A stretch of DNA of 64,000 bases, from positions 119,727,631 to 119,791,630 of the forward strand of contig NC_135714.1 in the NCBI RefSeq assembly GCF_964656455.1, given 5' to 3'. This DNA comes from Halichoerus grypus (lineage: Eukaryota; Chordata; Mammalia; Carnivora; Phocidae). The position numbers and the translations under genes are program-made. The notes under the pieces were generated by a model. It had not been told where the DNA came from. It saw only the letters and a program-made list of their open reading frames with translations, and did not search any database. Shown in pieces: positions 54,378 through 64,000 of this stretch (positions are counted from its first letter, which is position 1; every line of letters begins with the position of its first letter).

Positions 54378-54827
54378 CATGCATGTGGCATCTCTCTTTA
54401 GAATGTCCAAATCTCATTTTAAAGAATACCCTCACAGCATGTTGGAATCTGGTGAGTGCCAGAACACTGGTGACTCACTGCTTCCCCCATGTCCTTATTT
54501 GGTAGCATGCAAATAAAAATGATCATTTTCAGATTTAGATTTTCTCAGAGCATGGTGTGAGCAGCTATTTTTGCTTTTGCTCCAGTCACCATTCTCTGTA
54601 GTAGAAAGTGCATTTAGAGTTGTAAAAACTGTTTTTCCATTTGCAGCCTAAATTTAAATAGGGATTAGAGCAGCTCAAGTACTCCCTTGATTAGATACAG
54701 GAGTCACCACGATGCAATCCAGTAGTTCCGGCACATGGCCCTCATTTCCACCCATGCAAGGCCTTCACGTTGCTACTTCACAAGATGACTTCCGTGTCAC
54801 CTATGCACGTGGCATCTCTCTTTAGGA
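54378..54827. repeat. pair of short direct repeats 425 bp apart
   Basis: GTGGCATCTCTCTTTAG preceded by ATGCA(T/C) occurs at about 54379-54401 and 54804-54826 with one difference. It does not belong to a repeat family I know. Confidence 0.6.
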
Positions 54828-56270
54828 CACCTCAAGCGATTTGCAGGTGTTTGGTAACTCATTCTCTTAATATCTGTATTGGAGAGATAGGGATCGATTG
54901 CAATGATGCTCAATTTGTGGAAAGTGAAACCTAAAGCAGTCAGCGGGCTTCTATATCACAGACCCATGAGGTGCATAGCCCTGTGCTGAAGAAATAAATG
55001 ATTGATGCCACCCAAGATGAGCAAATCTTGGAACCCCAATTTCCCTAATAGTTGCTGTCCTGTCTTACTAAAATCAAGCCTGCTATCGAGTTTCTCCAGA
55101 GGTCAATGTCCAAATTTACTTCCTGCTCATGAGGATGGCCACTGGACCCGTTACCTGATGTAACCCCAGGCCCCACACAGCCCGCATCTTGGACCTGACT
55201 CAGCAGCCCGAGTCACGACCAGCTTCCTGTGAGCAGGCCTTCAGATGTTAGCGTCGATGATGCCCCTTCCAGGATAACCCGTCCAGGCTGGCGAGCTGCA
55301 AGGCTGATTTCAAGCTGGTTTCAGTTAAACCACATTCCGGTGTCTATTTCCTTTCTCTTTTAAAAGGAAACCTTCCATGGCTCCTTGGGGCCAGGCTGGC
55401 AGCCCTAACTTCTTGGAAGCTTCTGTTTATGGGCTTTGGGGGGCAGGTAGATGAACATCATCTTGTTCTCCTTGTGCCTCCTTCACCGCCCTGGCCGCTG
55501 TCTCTCGTTCCAGATCTTGGGGCGGACCAGAATCTGACACCAAATCCGGATGAAACACAGGACAGGGTATTGCCACCAAAATTGCCCCAATTGCAGGTGG
55601 CTAGAGGTGGGACAGAAAGAGGATGCTGGCAGGTGTTGCACCTTAGGCAGCTTGGGTGTGCTGTCCACGCCTAAAGCCACCTGCCTTCCCCAGCCGTCCC
55701 CGCCTGGGGCTTGGCCACTGGGGCCCCCGCCCTGGAGGAGGAGCCAGGCATGCGGCTGCTCACTCTTCCTCCTTTCCCCTCCAGCTCTACCATCCCTACT
55801 GGGGACTTCTGTCCCTGTAAATTCCTGCAATGTAGGAAGTGCCCAGTGGAAATGCAAAAATAATCATGTCATCTTTCACACATTTATGGTATTTTGGCAA
55901 TGTTTCTAATAGCCGCTAAGGGACAAGAGTTTATCTTTTTATCTTACGTCTCATAAATCTTTTCTTTTTCTCCCATCACTAGCGTAAATTGTGCTTAGTC
56001 CAATAACAAGGTTAAAATTATAGTGCTTTTCATCATTACAGAGATGCTCTTGCCTCTGATGGGGACAACGGCTACATCTAAAGCTTAGCAAATTTATTTT
56101 TTCCCTTTGCCTGCAACGGGATGTCATCTGGAAGACAAGATTTTCACTTAGCTGTGCATGGGCTTTGGTCAAGGCCTCTGTTTGTGAGTGTACACACTTA
56201 TGGGAGAGGCCTGTAACCTGCAGGAGAGTCAGTTATGTGCCTCCGGTCTTCCCCTGAGTGTCTTTTTCAG
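54828..56270. other. unannotated interval
   Basis: No gene is recognised. A 124-codon minus-strand frame (55483-55857) ends in a W-, R- and K-rich stretch that looks protein-like but matches no family I know. Confidence 0.35.
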
Positions 56271-56273
56271 ACC

Positions 56274-56305
<32 letters not shown>

Positions 56306-56306
56306 A
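56274..56306. repeat. (AAAAC)n microsatellite
   Basis: About five AAAAC units lie between A runs. Confidence 0.92.
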
Positions 56307-56354
56307 TGGGAGAGAGTCACCTGAGGTGTCTGGCAGTGTTGAGGAACCCAGGCT

Positions 56355-56525
56355 ATACATATAAACAAGTTATTTAACCTCTCTGAGCCTCGGTCTCCTC
56401 ATCTGGGGATAATAATAGTGCCTCTTAAGTTTAGTATGAGGATTTAAAGGAACAGAATGCGTAAAGAGCTTAGTACGGCGCCTGGCACATAATAAGCACT
56501 CAGTAAGTATTTGCCAGCATCATCA
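56355..56525 (+). repeat. MIR SINE
   Basis: AAGTTATTTAACCTCTCTGA, GCCTCGGTCTCCTCATCTGG, GATAATAATAGTGCCTCTTA and GCCTGGCACATAATAAGCAC are very close to the MIR consensus. Confidence 0.9.
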
Positions 56526-57685
56526 TCATGACTGTTTCTACCCTCCTGCTTCCACGTGACAGCCTTCTGCCCTGCAGGACCCTAGAGCTGCCAGAAAAAT
56601 CCATGTCTCATTGCTATCTTGTACCTGTGGCTGTGGCGTCGTGACTCCCCATTTCGGCTTCTGCTTCCCCAGGCAGAGAACATTCCTGGGCAGAACTGGC
56701 GACAAGCTCGTGGAAACTTGAATCCCAGGCAGGAACGAGGTCCTCACAGAGTCAGCCTCTCCTCTCCACTAGTGACGGCTCCTTCTCCCCATGCAGGTGG
56801 TCATGCTGCTCTCCCTGCCAGCCCACACGCCCACCACGTAGGGGTCTGTCACAGAGGCCACCTGTGGGAGATGCTCTTTCCACCCTCTGCCAAGCACTTC
56901 GGCCCCGTAGATGCTTTCCTCCTGCCCACGTAGCTCCAGGAGGCCCAGACCCAGGTGCGCAAATCACCCCCACGTTCGGGCTGTGATAAGATGTTTATTA
57001 GCAAGCTTCCCTCCAGTTTTTCCTCATATCTGAGCTGAGGTTTCATCTTGTCCCCTTTTCCGGAAGTACGTCCTCATCGATCACTTTCTGCAGTTTTCTG
57101 TGGTTCTCCTGGAGGCCAGCGTCCATTGCCAACTGTCTAGAAGACACCTCCCTCCCATCTCCATCACCTGCCTAGTTTTTGACTGAGGGTTAGGTTAAGA
57201 TGTTTTCTGCATCTCTCTGAAGAAGACAATCCATCTAATCAGGCTGTCATCCCTAACGGAGGCACTAGCTCTTCTCTCTGGAATACAAGGCCAAGGCCAT
57301 GCCGACCTCTCTCTCATTTGAGCTCATTGCTCCAAGTTCCTTATTTCCAAACTTGGTCAGACATTCATTCACTGTAGAAGCGGAAGAGCCCTTTCGATGA
57401 TGTCTGAGTTGGAGCACAGCTCTCTCTCTCCTGAGTTCCAGGGTCTGCTTTCTCTTCTCTTTCTGAGTAATTCCCAAGCCTCAAGAATAGCTTGCCTTTT
57501 CCTCTCTTAGGAAGCGAGCCCAGTGTGGAAACTATAGTTCAGGTTTGGTTTTTTGAAATGATGGATCATATGGACTGACCATTGGTTAAAGTCCTCTTCC
57601 CTCGTGTCTGGTCCATTGTAATCGTATTCAAACAGCTCTATCTACTTCACATCTTTTCTCTTTAAACATCATCCTAAAACTGCCG
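56526..57685. other. unannotated interval
   Basis: No gene or clear repeat is seen. A 104-codon frame (56619-56933) has no recognisable domain. Confidence 0.4.
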
Positions 57686-58240
57686 TCTTGTTAAAACACT
57701 TAATCTTGTTAAAACACTGCTTTCTCCAAACTGCACTGACTCCCAATCCTCCAATTTCCCTGCAGGACAATGTCTCAAATTCTCGTGGCATGGCATTAAA
57801 ACCACCCCCAGAGGCAGGTCTCCAACTTACTCATCTACTTCCCACCTTTCTCTATTAACCCCCACCCCTCCTGATCTAAAACACACTCGTGCCATTCCCA
57901 TTCTTGGACACACCTTTCCTTTTCCTTTCTGCTTTTCCAAATCTTCCCCCGTCTTAGAGAGGGGGCTCAAATGGACTCCCAGCTTGAAATGATCACTCCC
58001 CTCAGAATATCCTGAGATGTTGTTTGCATGATTATTCACACATGAAACAAATACTTTCTCTTGACTTTTCTCCTCATGTTTTGAATTGCTCCCCAATTTT
58101 CATGTGCTTACCTCTCCTAGCATGTCCTGGGTAGTGAACTTCTTGCAGACGGTTGAATTGTATTCCAAGTTTCTTCTAAAGTATCTTGCCCAGGCCTTGC
58201 ACTAAGTAGGCATTCAAGAATATTGAACGTACTGCACAGA
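57686..58240 (+). repeat. L2 LINE relic
   Basis: The order CTGACTCCCAATCCTCC, CTGCAGGACAATGTCTCAAA, GGCATGGCATTAAAACC, ACACCTTTCCTTTTCCTTTC and TAGGCATTCAAGAATATTGA fits L2 coding end and 3' UTR. An 18-bp unit (TCTTGTTAAAACACTTAA) is nearly doubled at 57686-57718. Confidence 0.6.
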
Positions 58241-58491
58241 AGAAAGAGCAGCTGAAAAGGAAAACAAATCAGTCGAGCCATTTTCATCACCGGCACGGAA
58301 ATGACAGGTCCAGAGTTTTGTTCCTGTGCATGTCGAATTTGAGGGGGATGATAGAGAATCTGTTTTTCAAAGTATCCAGAATCTTGTGAGGCCACCTTGC
58401 CCAATTTCCTGGCTCTATGCCATCTAAGACAAAGAGATCTGTCCTATGCTTCAGGACCCCAGAGTGAGAATACTTCTTGGCTCTTTTCTAT

Positions 58492-58676
58492 AGCTAAGTG
58501 TCTGCCTTTGGCTCAGGTCACGATCCCAGGGCCCTGGGGTCGAGCCCCGCGTCAGGCTCCCTGCCCAGTGGGGAGCCTGCTTCTCCCTCTCCTCCCCGCT
58601 CTTGCTCTCTCTCTCTCACTGTCTCTGTCACTCTCTCTGTCTCTCTCCCTCTCAAATAAATAAAATCTTCAAAAAA
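58492..58676 (+). mobile_element. CAN-SINE, 5'-truncated
   Basis: The copy starts inside the head (AAGTGTCTGCCTTTGGCTCA), keeps GGTCACGATCCCAGGGCCCT and GGGGAGCCTGCTTCTCCCTC, then has a CT repeat and the AAATAAATAAAATCTTC tail. The first roughly 27 bases, with box A, are missing. It is the only CAN-SINE seen downstream of 36.0 kb. Confidence 0.93.
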
Positions 58677-58962
58677 GTTAGTTGCCCATGCTCATCTCAA
58701 AGAATAACATTCAGTCATTTGGGAGTGGGGGCACATGAATCTGATAATTCTGATACGGGTGGTCTGGTGAACACACTGTGAAAGAAGAAAACTACTCTGA
58801 TTTAATATTTTTTTTAAAAAATTAGTTTAGGCCTATTACTTCTAGGACCATTTTCTGCAAACCTTAAAAAAACAGCTGATTAATAGTTTTTCTTAATAAT
58901 TGAGTGTCCTTCTAGGAGTATTTTTAACCTCATCTATTTTAAGCTCTGAGAAACATTTGCTG

Positions 58963-59085
58963 TTCCACACATATTTATTGAGCACCAGTGTGCCAGGCAT
59001 CATGGTTATAAAGATGAATGAATTAAGTAATAAAGAAGGTAGATCCTCATTCTTAGGAAGCTCCTGGTATAGTGAGTGGGAAAAG
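58963..59085 (-). repeat. L2 LINE 3'-end fragment
   Basis: ACATATTTATTGAGCACCAG, TGTGCCAGGCATCATGGTTA and ATCCTCATTCTTAGGAAGCT are the antisense L2 3' end. Confidence 0.8.
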
Positions 59086-59509
59086 GAAACACTGATAGGG
59101 ATGGCGCTGACCTATCACCTTTCATCAGTTTGTAGACATTATATATGTCTGTGGCAGTTCAGCAGGGGCAGAAACTTGGGATCCATTGTGCATAACACTT
59201 GCCAGAAAGTCTATATAATATGTCCCCTTGCTTGCTCCTGACTCTGTGCCCCTGGGGCAAATGAAAAGAAAATGCCATCACCCCACCACTCCAACCACTT
59301 TCCAGAGGGGATGAGCCTTATTCGTCAGTCAGTCAACCATGCCTTATTAAACATTTAGAATGACTAGCACTCTGTAAGACATCTGGAAAGGGCATTGTTC
59401 CTCCTTCCCCCTGCCCTCGACTTTGCCATAATCGTGTTACAGTTCTTCTCCATTCATTTGGGGCCCTTTGATTTCACTGCCACCAACACTAAAGGCTGAG
59501 TGTTCACTC
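59086..59509. other. unannotated interval
   Basis: No gene or clear repeat is visible. Confidence 0.4.
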
Positions 59510-59990
59510 CATTCATGAAATAAATATTTAGTGGGTATTCCAACGGGTAAGGCACTTGCTATATGATGTGATGACTATAAAGAGGAATCAAACACAGGTC
59601 CTACTCTGAAAGAACTTGCATCTAGTATAGAGATACATCGTGTACATAAATACCTTGTCACAAAGTCAAATATAAGCAAATATACCACAGGGTTCCTTCC
59701 AGCAGTATTGGGATGGAGAAGACTTGGAGAATGGGAGGGACGGGGAGTGAGTGGGTTGTGCCTAGGGGAGGCAAGTTCAGGTTTGGGTGTGTCAAGCTGG
59801 AGGTGTTGAGGGGCATCCTGGGGAAGATGACCAGTGTAGTTAGAAAACGTGTGCCCAGTGCATGGAAAGAGGTAGCGGCAAGAGACACTAGTGGCATATG
59901 AAACTACAAGACTAGGTTTTATTATGAAGAGGCTTGCAGGAGGGAAAGGGGGAATTGAAACAGAAGAGGTATGTCTCAGACATAGCATAT
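59510..59990 (-). repeat. L2 LINE relic
   Basis: CCATTCATGAAATAAATATT, TATTCCAACGGGTAAGGCAC and AGGTCCTACTCTGAAAGAAC are an antisense L2 3' end. The following purine-rich part (to about 59990) fits the preceding L2 coding region. A 137-codon minus frame here lies within the repeat. Confidence 0.6.
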
Positions 59991-60800
59991 TTTCTTAGTA
60001 GACAGCACTGTAATCGCTGAGAGGTTGAACTTGTAAAATCTGAAAGATGAGTTTAAATACTTTATTTACTCATATAACTAATAAAATACATTTGATTTTT
60101 AACCCTTTTTTTTTTCCCTCGGGAGATGAGCTTAAAATATTTTCATGTAGTTTGACCAATTTCTCTACCAAATCTGTGAGGGGGAGACAATTTAGTATCA
60201 GATGAATACCTTTGTGTTTATTTGACTCGGGAGAAAATGGAAGGAAGGAGACATGGCATAAAAAAGAGACGAGAACAGGCTCTCTGTCTCATGGCCCCTA
60301 TATTTATTAACGACTGAGGAAAATATCATGTATTCTGATTGTGATGTGACTGGGATTATATGCTTTTTAGAAGGCTGGGTTTAGTCTCAGGGTCTCAAAT
60401 GCTGGATATCGAAGACCCCTTATCTTTGACCTATTGAGTTAAAACTGTGATCACCAAAAATCTGCCCCACAGGCCTCATGAGCTTTGCTTTTGGCTCTAT
60501 CTTCTTTCTTGTCTTTTTATATCCTCTTCTATCTTTATTTCTGATAAGGAGTGTCGGGTAGCAGAGTGATAGGAGCAGAGGAAAGTGGGGAAAATAGCCA
60601 TTAGAGAACACCACCAAAGCGTTGATTTGAGAACTCCCTTAGAGTAACTGTTACAGGCACATGCGAATTAAAGCCACGTGCGTAATCCTGTTTGAATGCA
60701 TGTGCCTTCAAAAGATCCCATGCAGCTGGATGCTGTCCTCGGAGGAGATCCTAGCGGGGGATCCTTGCCAGAGTAACCAGTAGATTTTCAAAGACCTTGA
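59991..60800. other. unannotated interval
   Basis: No gene or clear repeat is seen. Confidence 0.4.
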
Positions 60801-61264
60801 GACTTCAGTTCAGTTTCTTGACATCAAGTTCCCCTGAGGAAAATGAGCCCTTGTCTTCCACAACTTAATTGAGGACCATCGGTGCTGCGGAGCCCACAAC
60901 CACGCGGCACAGGAAGCCGACTCGAATGTGCTAATGCAGAGCTGAGGGAGGGGCTGGCGCTGAGCAGGGCACTCTGCATTCTTGATCTGCTCGCAGAAGC
61001 TCCCGCTGAGCCACTCGCTGAGCAGCTGGGGGTGAGAGGTGAGCTCATCGCTTCTGAAACTCCCCACTTGGCCAAGCCGGCCTTTGTTTGCGATGACTCT
61101 GGGAGTAAAAGCGGGTTATCATCGCTGTACCGGGTGGTCTGACAGAGCAAACGGAAGAGCTCCGTGAGGTGAGGAGAGGTGAAGAGAAAATTAGCGAGGC
61201 TCAAATGGGATAATTGGAAAAGCAGAGGGAAGCCAGTAAATTATGCCTCTTTGGCCTGGTTTAG
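60801..61264. promoter_or_regulatory. candidate conserved regulatory segment
   Basis: The segment lacks recognised repeats, has scattered CpG and contains a cluster of factor-like words near 61190-61250 (AAAATTAGCGAGG, GGGATAATTGGAAAAGC, CCAGTAAATTATG). It directly precedes a candidate exon. Function is inferred only from base composition and context. Confidence 0.22.
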
Positions 61265-61429
61265 TTATCATATCGCAAGAATGGATGAAGTGGGTCGGCG
61301 ACCCGCAGATGAAAAGCAAGACGAGGGAGGGTCTCGGGGTGAAGGGAGGCCTGAGCTCTGAGCGCCCCGCCAAGGGCCAGCCCACACGTGCCGCTGGAGC
61401 ACCAGGCTCAGAAAGACAAACAGGATGCG
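61265..61429 (+). ncRNA. candidate 165-nt exon
   Basis: A pyrimidine-rich stretch ending CTTTGGCCTGGTTTAG precedes it and the donor GATGCG|GTAAGT closes it. One frame is open across all 165 nt (residues such as GLVIISQEWMKWVGDP), but I recognise no protein. The acceptor is only moderate. Confidence 0.22.
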
Positions 61430-61604
61430 GTAAGTAAACAGCTTTCTCTGATGATCCGGAGGCCTTTTTCATGTGGTTGGAGCCTAGACCTGTCAGTAGG
61501 AAGCAGGTTGGAAAAAGAGGTCTCACAAATGACGTGAATCAAGAAAGGGAGTGGTAATGGTTCCTGCCGGTTCTGGGTGGCTTATGGTCCACCTCCACCC
61601 CCAT

Positions 61605-61740
61605 GGGCATCCTTGTTCTGTGACCTTGGGAAGTTATGTAGCCTCTCTGTGCCTCAGTTTCCTCGCGTGTGATAAGGAATAATTATGCCAATCACGTCAT
61701 ACGTATACGGTTCTTAGAACCCTTAGAAAACACTCACAAG
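61605..61740 (+). repeat. MIR SINE
   Basis: GTTCTGTGACCTTGGGAAGT, AGCCTCTCTGTGCCTCAGTT and AAGGAATAATTATGCCAATC follow the MIR core. Confidence 0.85.
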
Positions 61741-61764
61741 GCTAGCTGATTAACACTTGAGAGC

Positions 61765-61960
61765 ATGGTTTTCAAGGCTCTGGAGGGCATGTTGGAAATT
61801 TGGGGAAGCCTTTTGGGGTTGTTACAAGGTAGGGGGTACTACTGCCATTTAGTGGGTGGGGGCCAACAACAACAAAACTATCTTGCATCCCACATGACTT
61901 CTGAGTGCTCCACGGGATAGTTCCATACATGAAAAACTTGACGAACATTCTGGTAACTTA
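61765..61960 (-). mobile_element. non-autonomous hAT (Charlie-group) fragment
   Basis: GAAATTTGGGGAAGCCTTTT, GTTGTTACAAGGTAGGGGGT, ACTACTGCCATTTAGTGGGT and TGAGTGCTCCACGGGATAGT match the same element as 23199-23405 in the opposite orientation. Its ends are eroded. Confidence 0.6.
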
Positions 61961-64000
61961 GAACTTGACTCAGTTTTCAAAATTTACAAGAGGTCTTTTT
62001 GCATTGTTTTAGTATACACTGAATTTTATACAACCATATAAATCAAGAAGATGATTACACTCTGCTTTGTTCAGAGAATTGTCAAGAGTTGTTCATCATT
62101 TCAGAAAATCCCGTCTACACGGCTATGTGGACAAACAGCCACCTTTGTGGCATTTGTAACTCTCACGCTCTTGGGGCCTCTCGGCATGGGCGAAGCCTCA
62201 TGGCTTGCCGTGGCTTCCAATGCCACAGCGCACAGTGGCTGAGCGTTCACACATTGAAATACCCGTTATTTTATGATAGCGGTGTGTTTTTCTTTTGTGT
62301 CCGTTGAGGCATTGCATTGCTATCTTTCTGAAATGTGTGAAGATGAGTTATGTTATTAATTTTATTCTGGATATTAAAGGGGCATTACGAAACAGTTGCT
62401 ATAATAAAGAGGTGCTAGCTCTGATAGGTTTGAAAACCACAGGTTTTTAGAGCCAAGCTCAGCACAACTATAACCGTTGTACTTCCCAGCAATTGGCCCC
62501 AGAGACAAGGAAATCGGAACCCAAATAGAGGGCATTGCACTTGCTCTGAATTACCCCTGTCCTCTCTCCGTTAAGGACTTAATGCTTGTTTGGAGGTCAG
62601 AACATTTTGGTGTTCTGCCTACACTTGCCATCTTCTTGCCTTCTTGCCTTCATGATTAAGATGGGGTGATCTGTTGAGTTTCTGTAGAATACTTACCTTC
62701 AGAAGAAAAGACCATCTTTTCTTCTCCACATGTGACTTTTCTCTACTTCCTCATTGTGGGAGCTAGATCACTCCAGAAGACCTCTTCCTGGGTGTTCTGT
62801 CCGCCTTCCCTTTGGAAAGAGCAAGTCAGGCCAGCAGGAAGGACTGGAGGACCCCCTTTTACTATGGCGCCTCTTGATTTGTCAAGAGCTATCTCCCCAC
62901 CTGAATAACAGTCCCAGTTCCCTCTGGGTAGGCCTAATCAAATCAATTCAGAGTTGCTTTCTCTGACTTGACCACTGTAAGGCTTGTCATAAGGGGAGGG
63001 AGTGGATCTGGTTACTCCCTGACATGGGCAAAGACAAAGAGGAGCACTTGCAGGAAAACTCTACGGTGGAGAATGTGTTATACATACCGAGAATATGGTT
63101 GTGTTGCCAGACAACCATAGGGAAGATGGCACGTGGAGTGAGTTTTCTGAGGGTAGGTCCTGATTGCAGTTTCTTTCTATTAATATATTAGAATATGTTA
63201 GTGGTGAAGGTGTTTGAGTCTAGTCTGTTGAAATCAAGAAAAAATAAAGAGCCATTATAAATATTTCAAGGTGTATTCTGTGATTAAGCTGTATACAGAG
63301 GTGTACTGTTTCCCAAAGATTAAGTTTTCCTGTGTCTAGGTATTATAAGAAAACAAAAAGGACGAGAGGGAGGAAGAGTCAGAGGGAGGGAGGAAATCTT
63401 TGAGAAAAACTATTAATTAGGATTGAGGAGATCTATTAAGTCTCTGCCTGGGGCTGGTTATATTTCCCAAGATGGCCGCAAAAATATCTCCCATCCCACA
63501 AGCTCTTCTGCAAAAAAGTAAAATCTAACCCCCTTCTCCCTTGAATTGGGCCCACCATGAGAGCAAAACACCACCTTCTGCTGGAGGAGAGAAAAAGTAG
63601 TTAAGATTTCTATGGTGAACAAGAGGATTATGTGACACCAAACCGAGACTATGCCCACTGGATCTGGGGATCAGCTTACAAAAATGGATCTTTGACACAA
63701 ATTGGCAAAGATGCTCAAGAGACAGTGGGAACAAGAGTGAGCTAGGAGGCAGCAAACATGTAAGCAAGGAGAAGAAGCCCTCAGGGACCAGGGAGGCTTG
63801 GGGAGCAGTTGACCGAAACTAGAGATCTGACCAGGTTGGGGCCTTACAAAGAAAGGCTATCTGTTATTGGACAAGGTGACATCAGTGTAGTCAGAATAGA
63901 TGTCCGTGGCTGAGACCTTCGAGAAGCTGACAATGACCTTGGGCGGAGGATGGATGTGTGCAGGGTCCTGGAGACACCACATAGAGCTGAGTGCAAATAG
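61961..64000. other. unannotated interval to window end
   Basis: No gene is recognised. A purine-rich patch lies at 63356-63400. Sequence near 63465-63560 (CAAGATGGCCGCAAAAATAT) may be part of an old LTR or LINE but cannot be assigned. Frames are short and lack recognisable domains. Confidence 0.35.

Noticed and set aside
55483..55857. minus-strand frame with a W- and R-rich end as a processed pseudogene
   Set aside because: I could not match it to any protein. No A tail or target duplication is visible.

Overview
The window looks like nuclear DNA from a carnivoran mammal. The main evidence is sixteen tRNA-Lys-derived CAN-SINEs (SINEC). Each has the typical head (GCCTGGGTGGCTCAGTCGG), the second motif GGTCATGATCCCAGGGTCCT, a CT-rich stretch and a tail of AAATAAATAAAATCTT. 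Most match the bear/seal/mustelid type better than the canid SINEC_Cf type, so a caniform other than a dog is my inference. Ancient mammal-wide repeats (MIR, L2, hAT, MaLR) and carnivore L1 3' ends agree with this.

I recognise no protein-coding gene, intact rRNA or tRNA, CRISPR array or prokaryotic feature. The longest open frames (up to 238 codons) lie in GC-rich islands, open in several frames at once, and are treated as chance. Four plus-strand segments have strong splice signals at both ends (about 1.69, 27.9, 46.8 and 61.3 kb). They are candidate exons, probably non-coding, so the window is intergenic or lies in large introns.

Layout. 0-9 kb: old MIR, L2 and L1 relics and a decayed 136-bp tandem repeat. 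9-18.2 kb: retrotransposon-rich. It holds a SINE-L1 chimera and a nested stack in which L1 pieces sit inside an apparently older CR1/L3-like LINE, and further L1 ends, a SINE, microsatellites and a retro-inserted 5' half of tRNA-Met sit inside those. 18-27 kb: SINE pairs, L2, L1, hAT and a MaLR LTR piece. 27-36 kb: a repeat-poor 2.3-kb block, a Z-DNA-prone tract, MIRs and three more SINEs. 36-58.5 kb: no CAN-SINE or L1 that I can see, but two CpG islands (37.74-38.35 and 51.55-52.33 kb), many MIRs, microsatellites and an LTR-like repeat. 58.5-64 kb: one truncated SINE, L2, MIR and hAT relics.

The parts do not form a genetic system. The most distinctive items are the tRNA-Met half with 16-bp target duplications, the SINE-L1 chimera, two opposite SINEs sharing one target site, and the insertion-poor 22.5-kb domain around the CpG islands. 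Repeat-family names come from memory of consensus sequences and were not checked by RepeatMasker.
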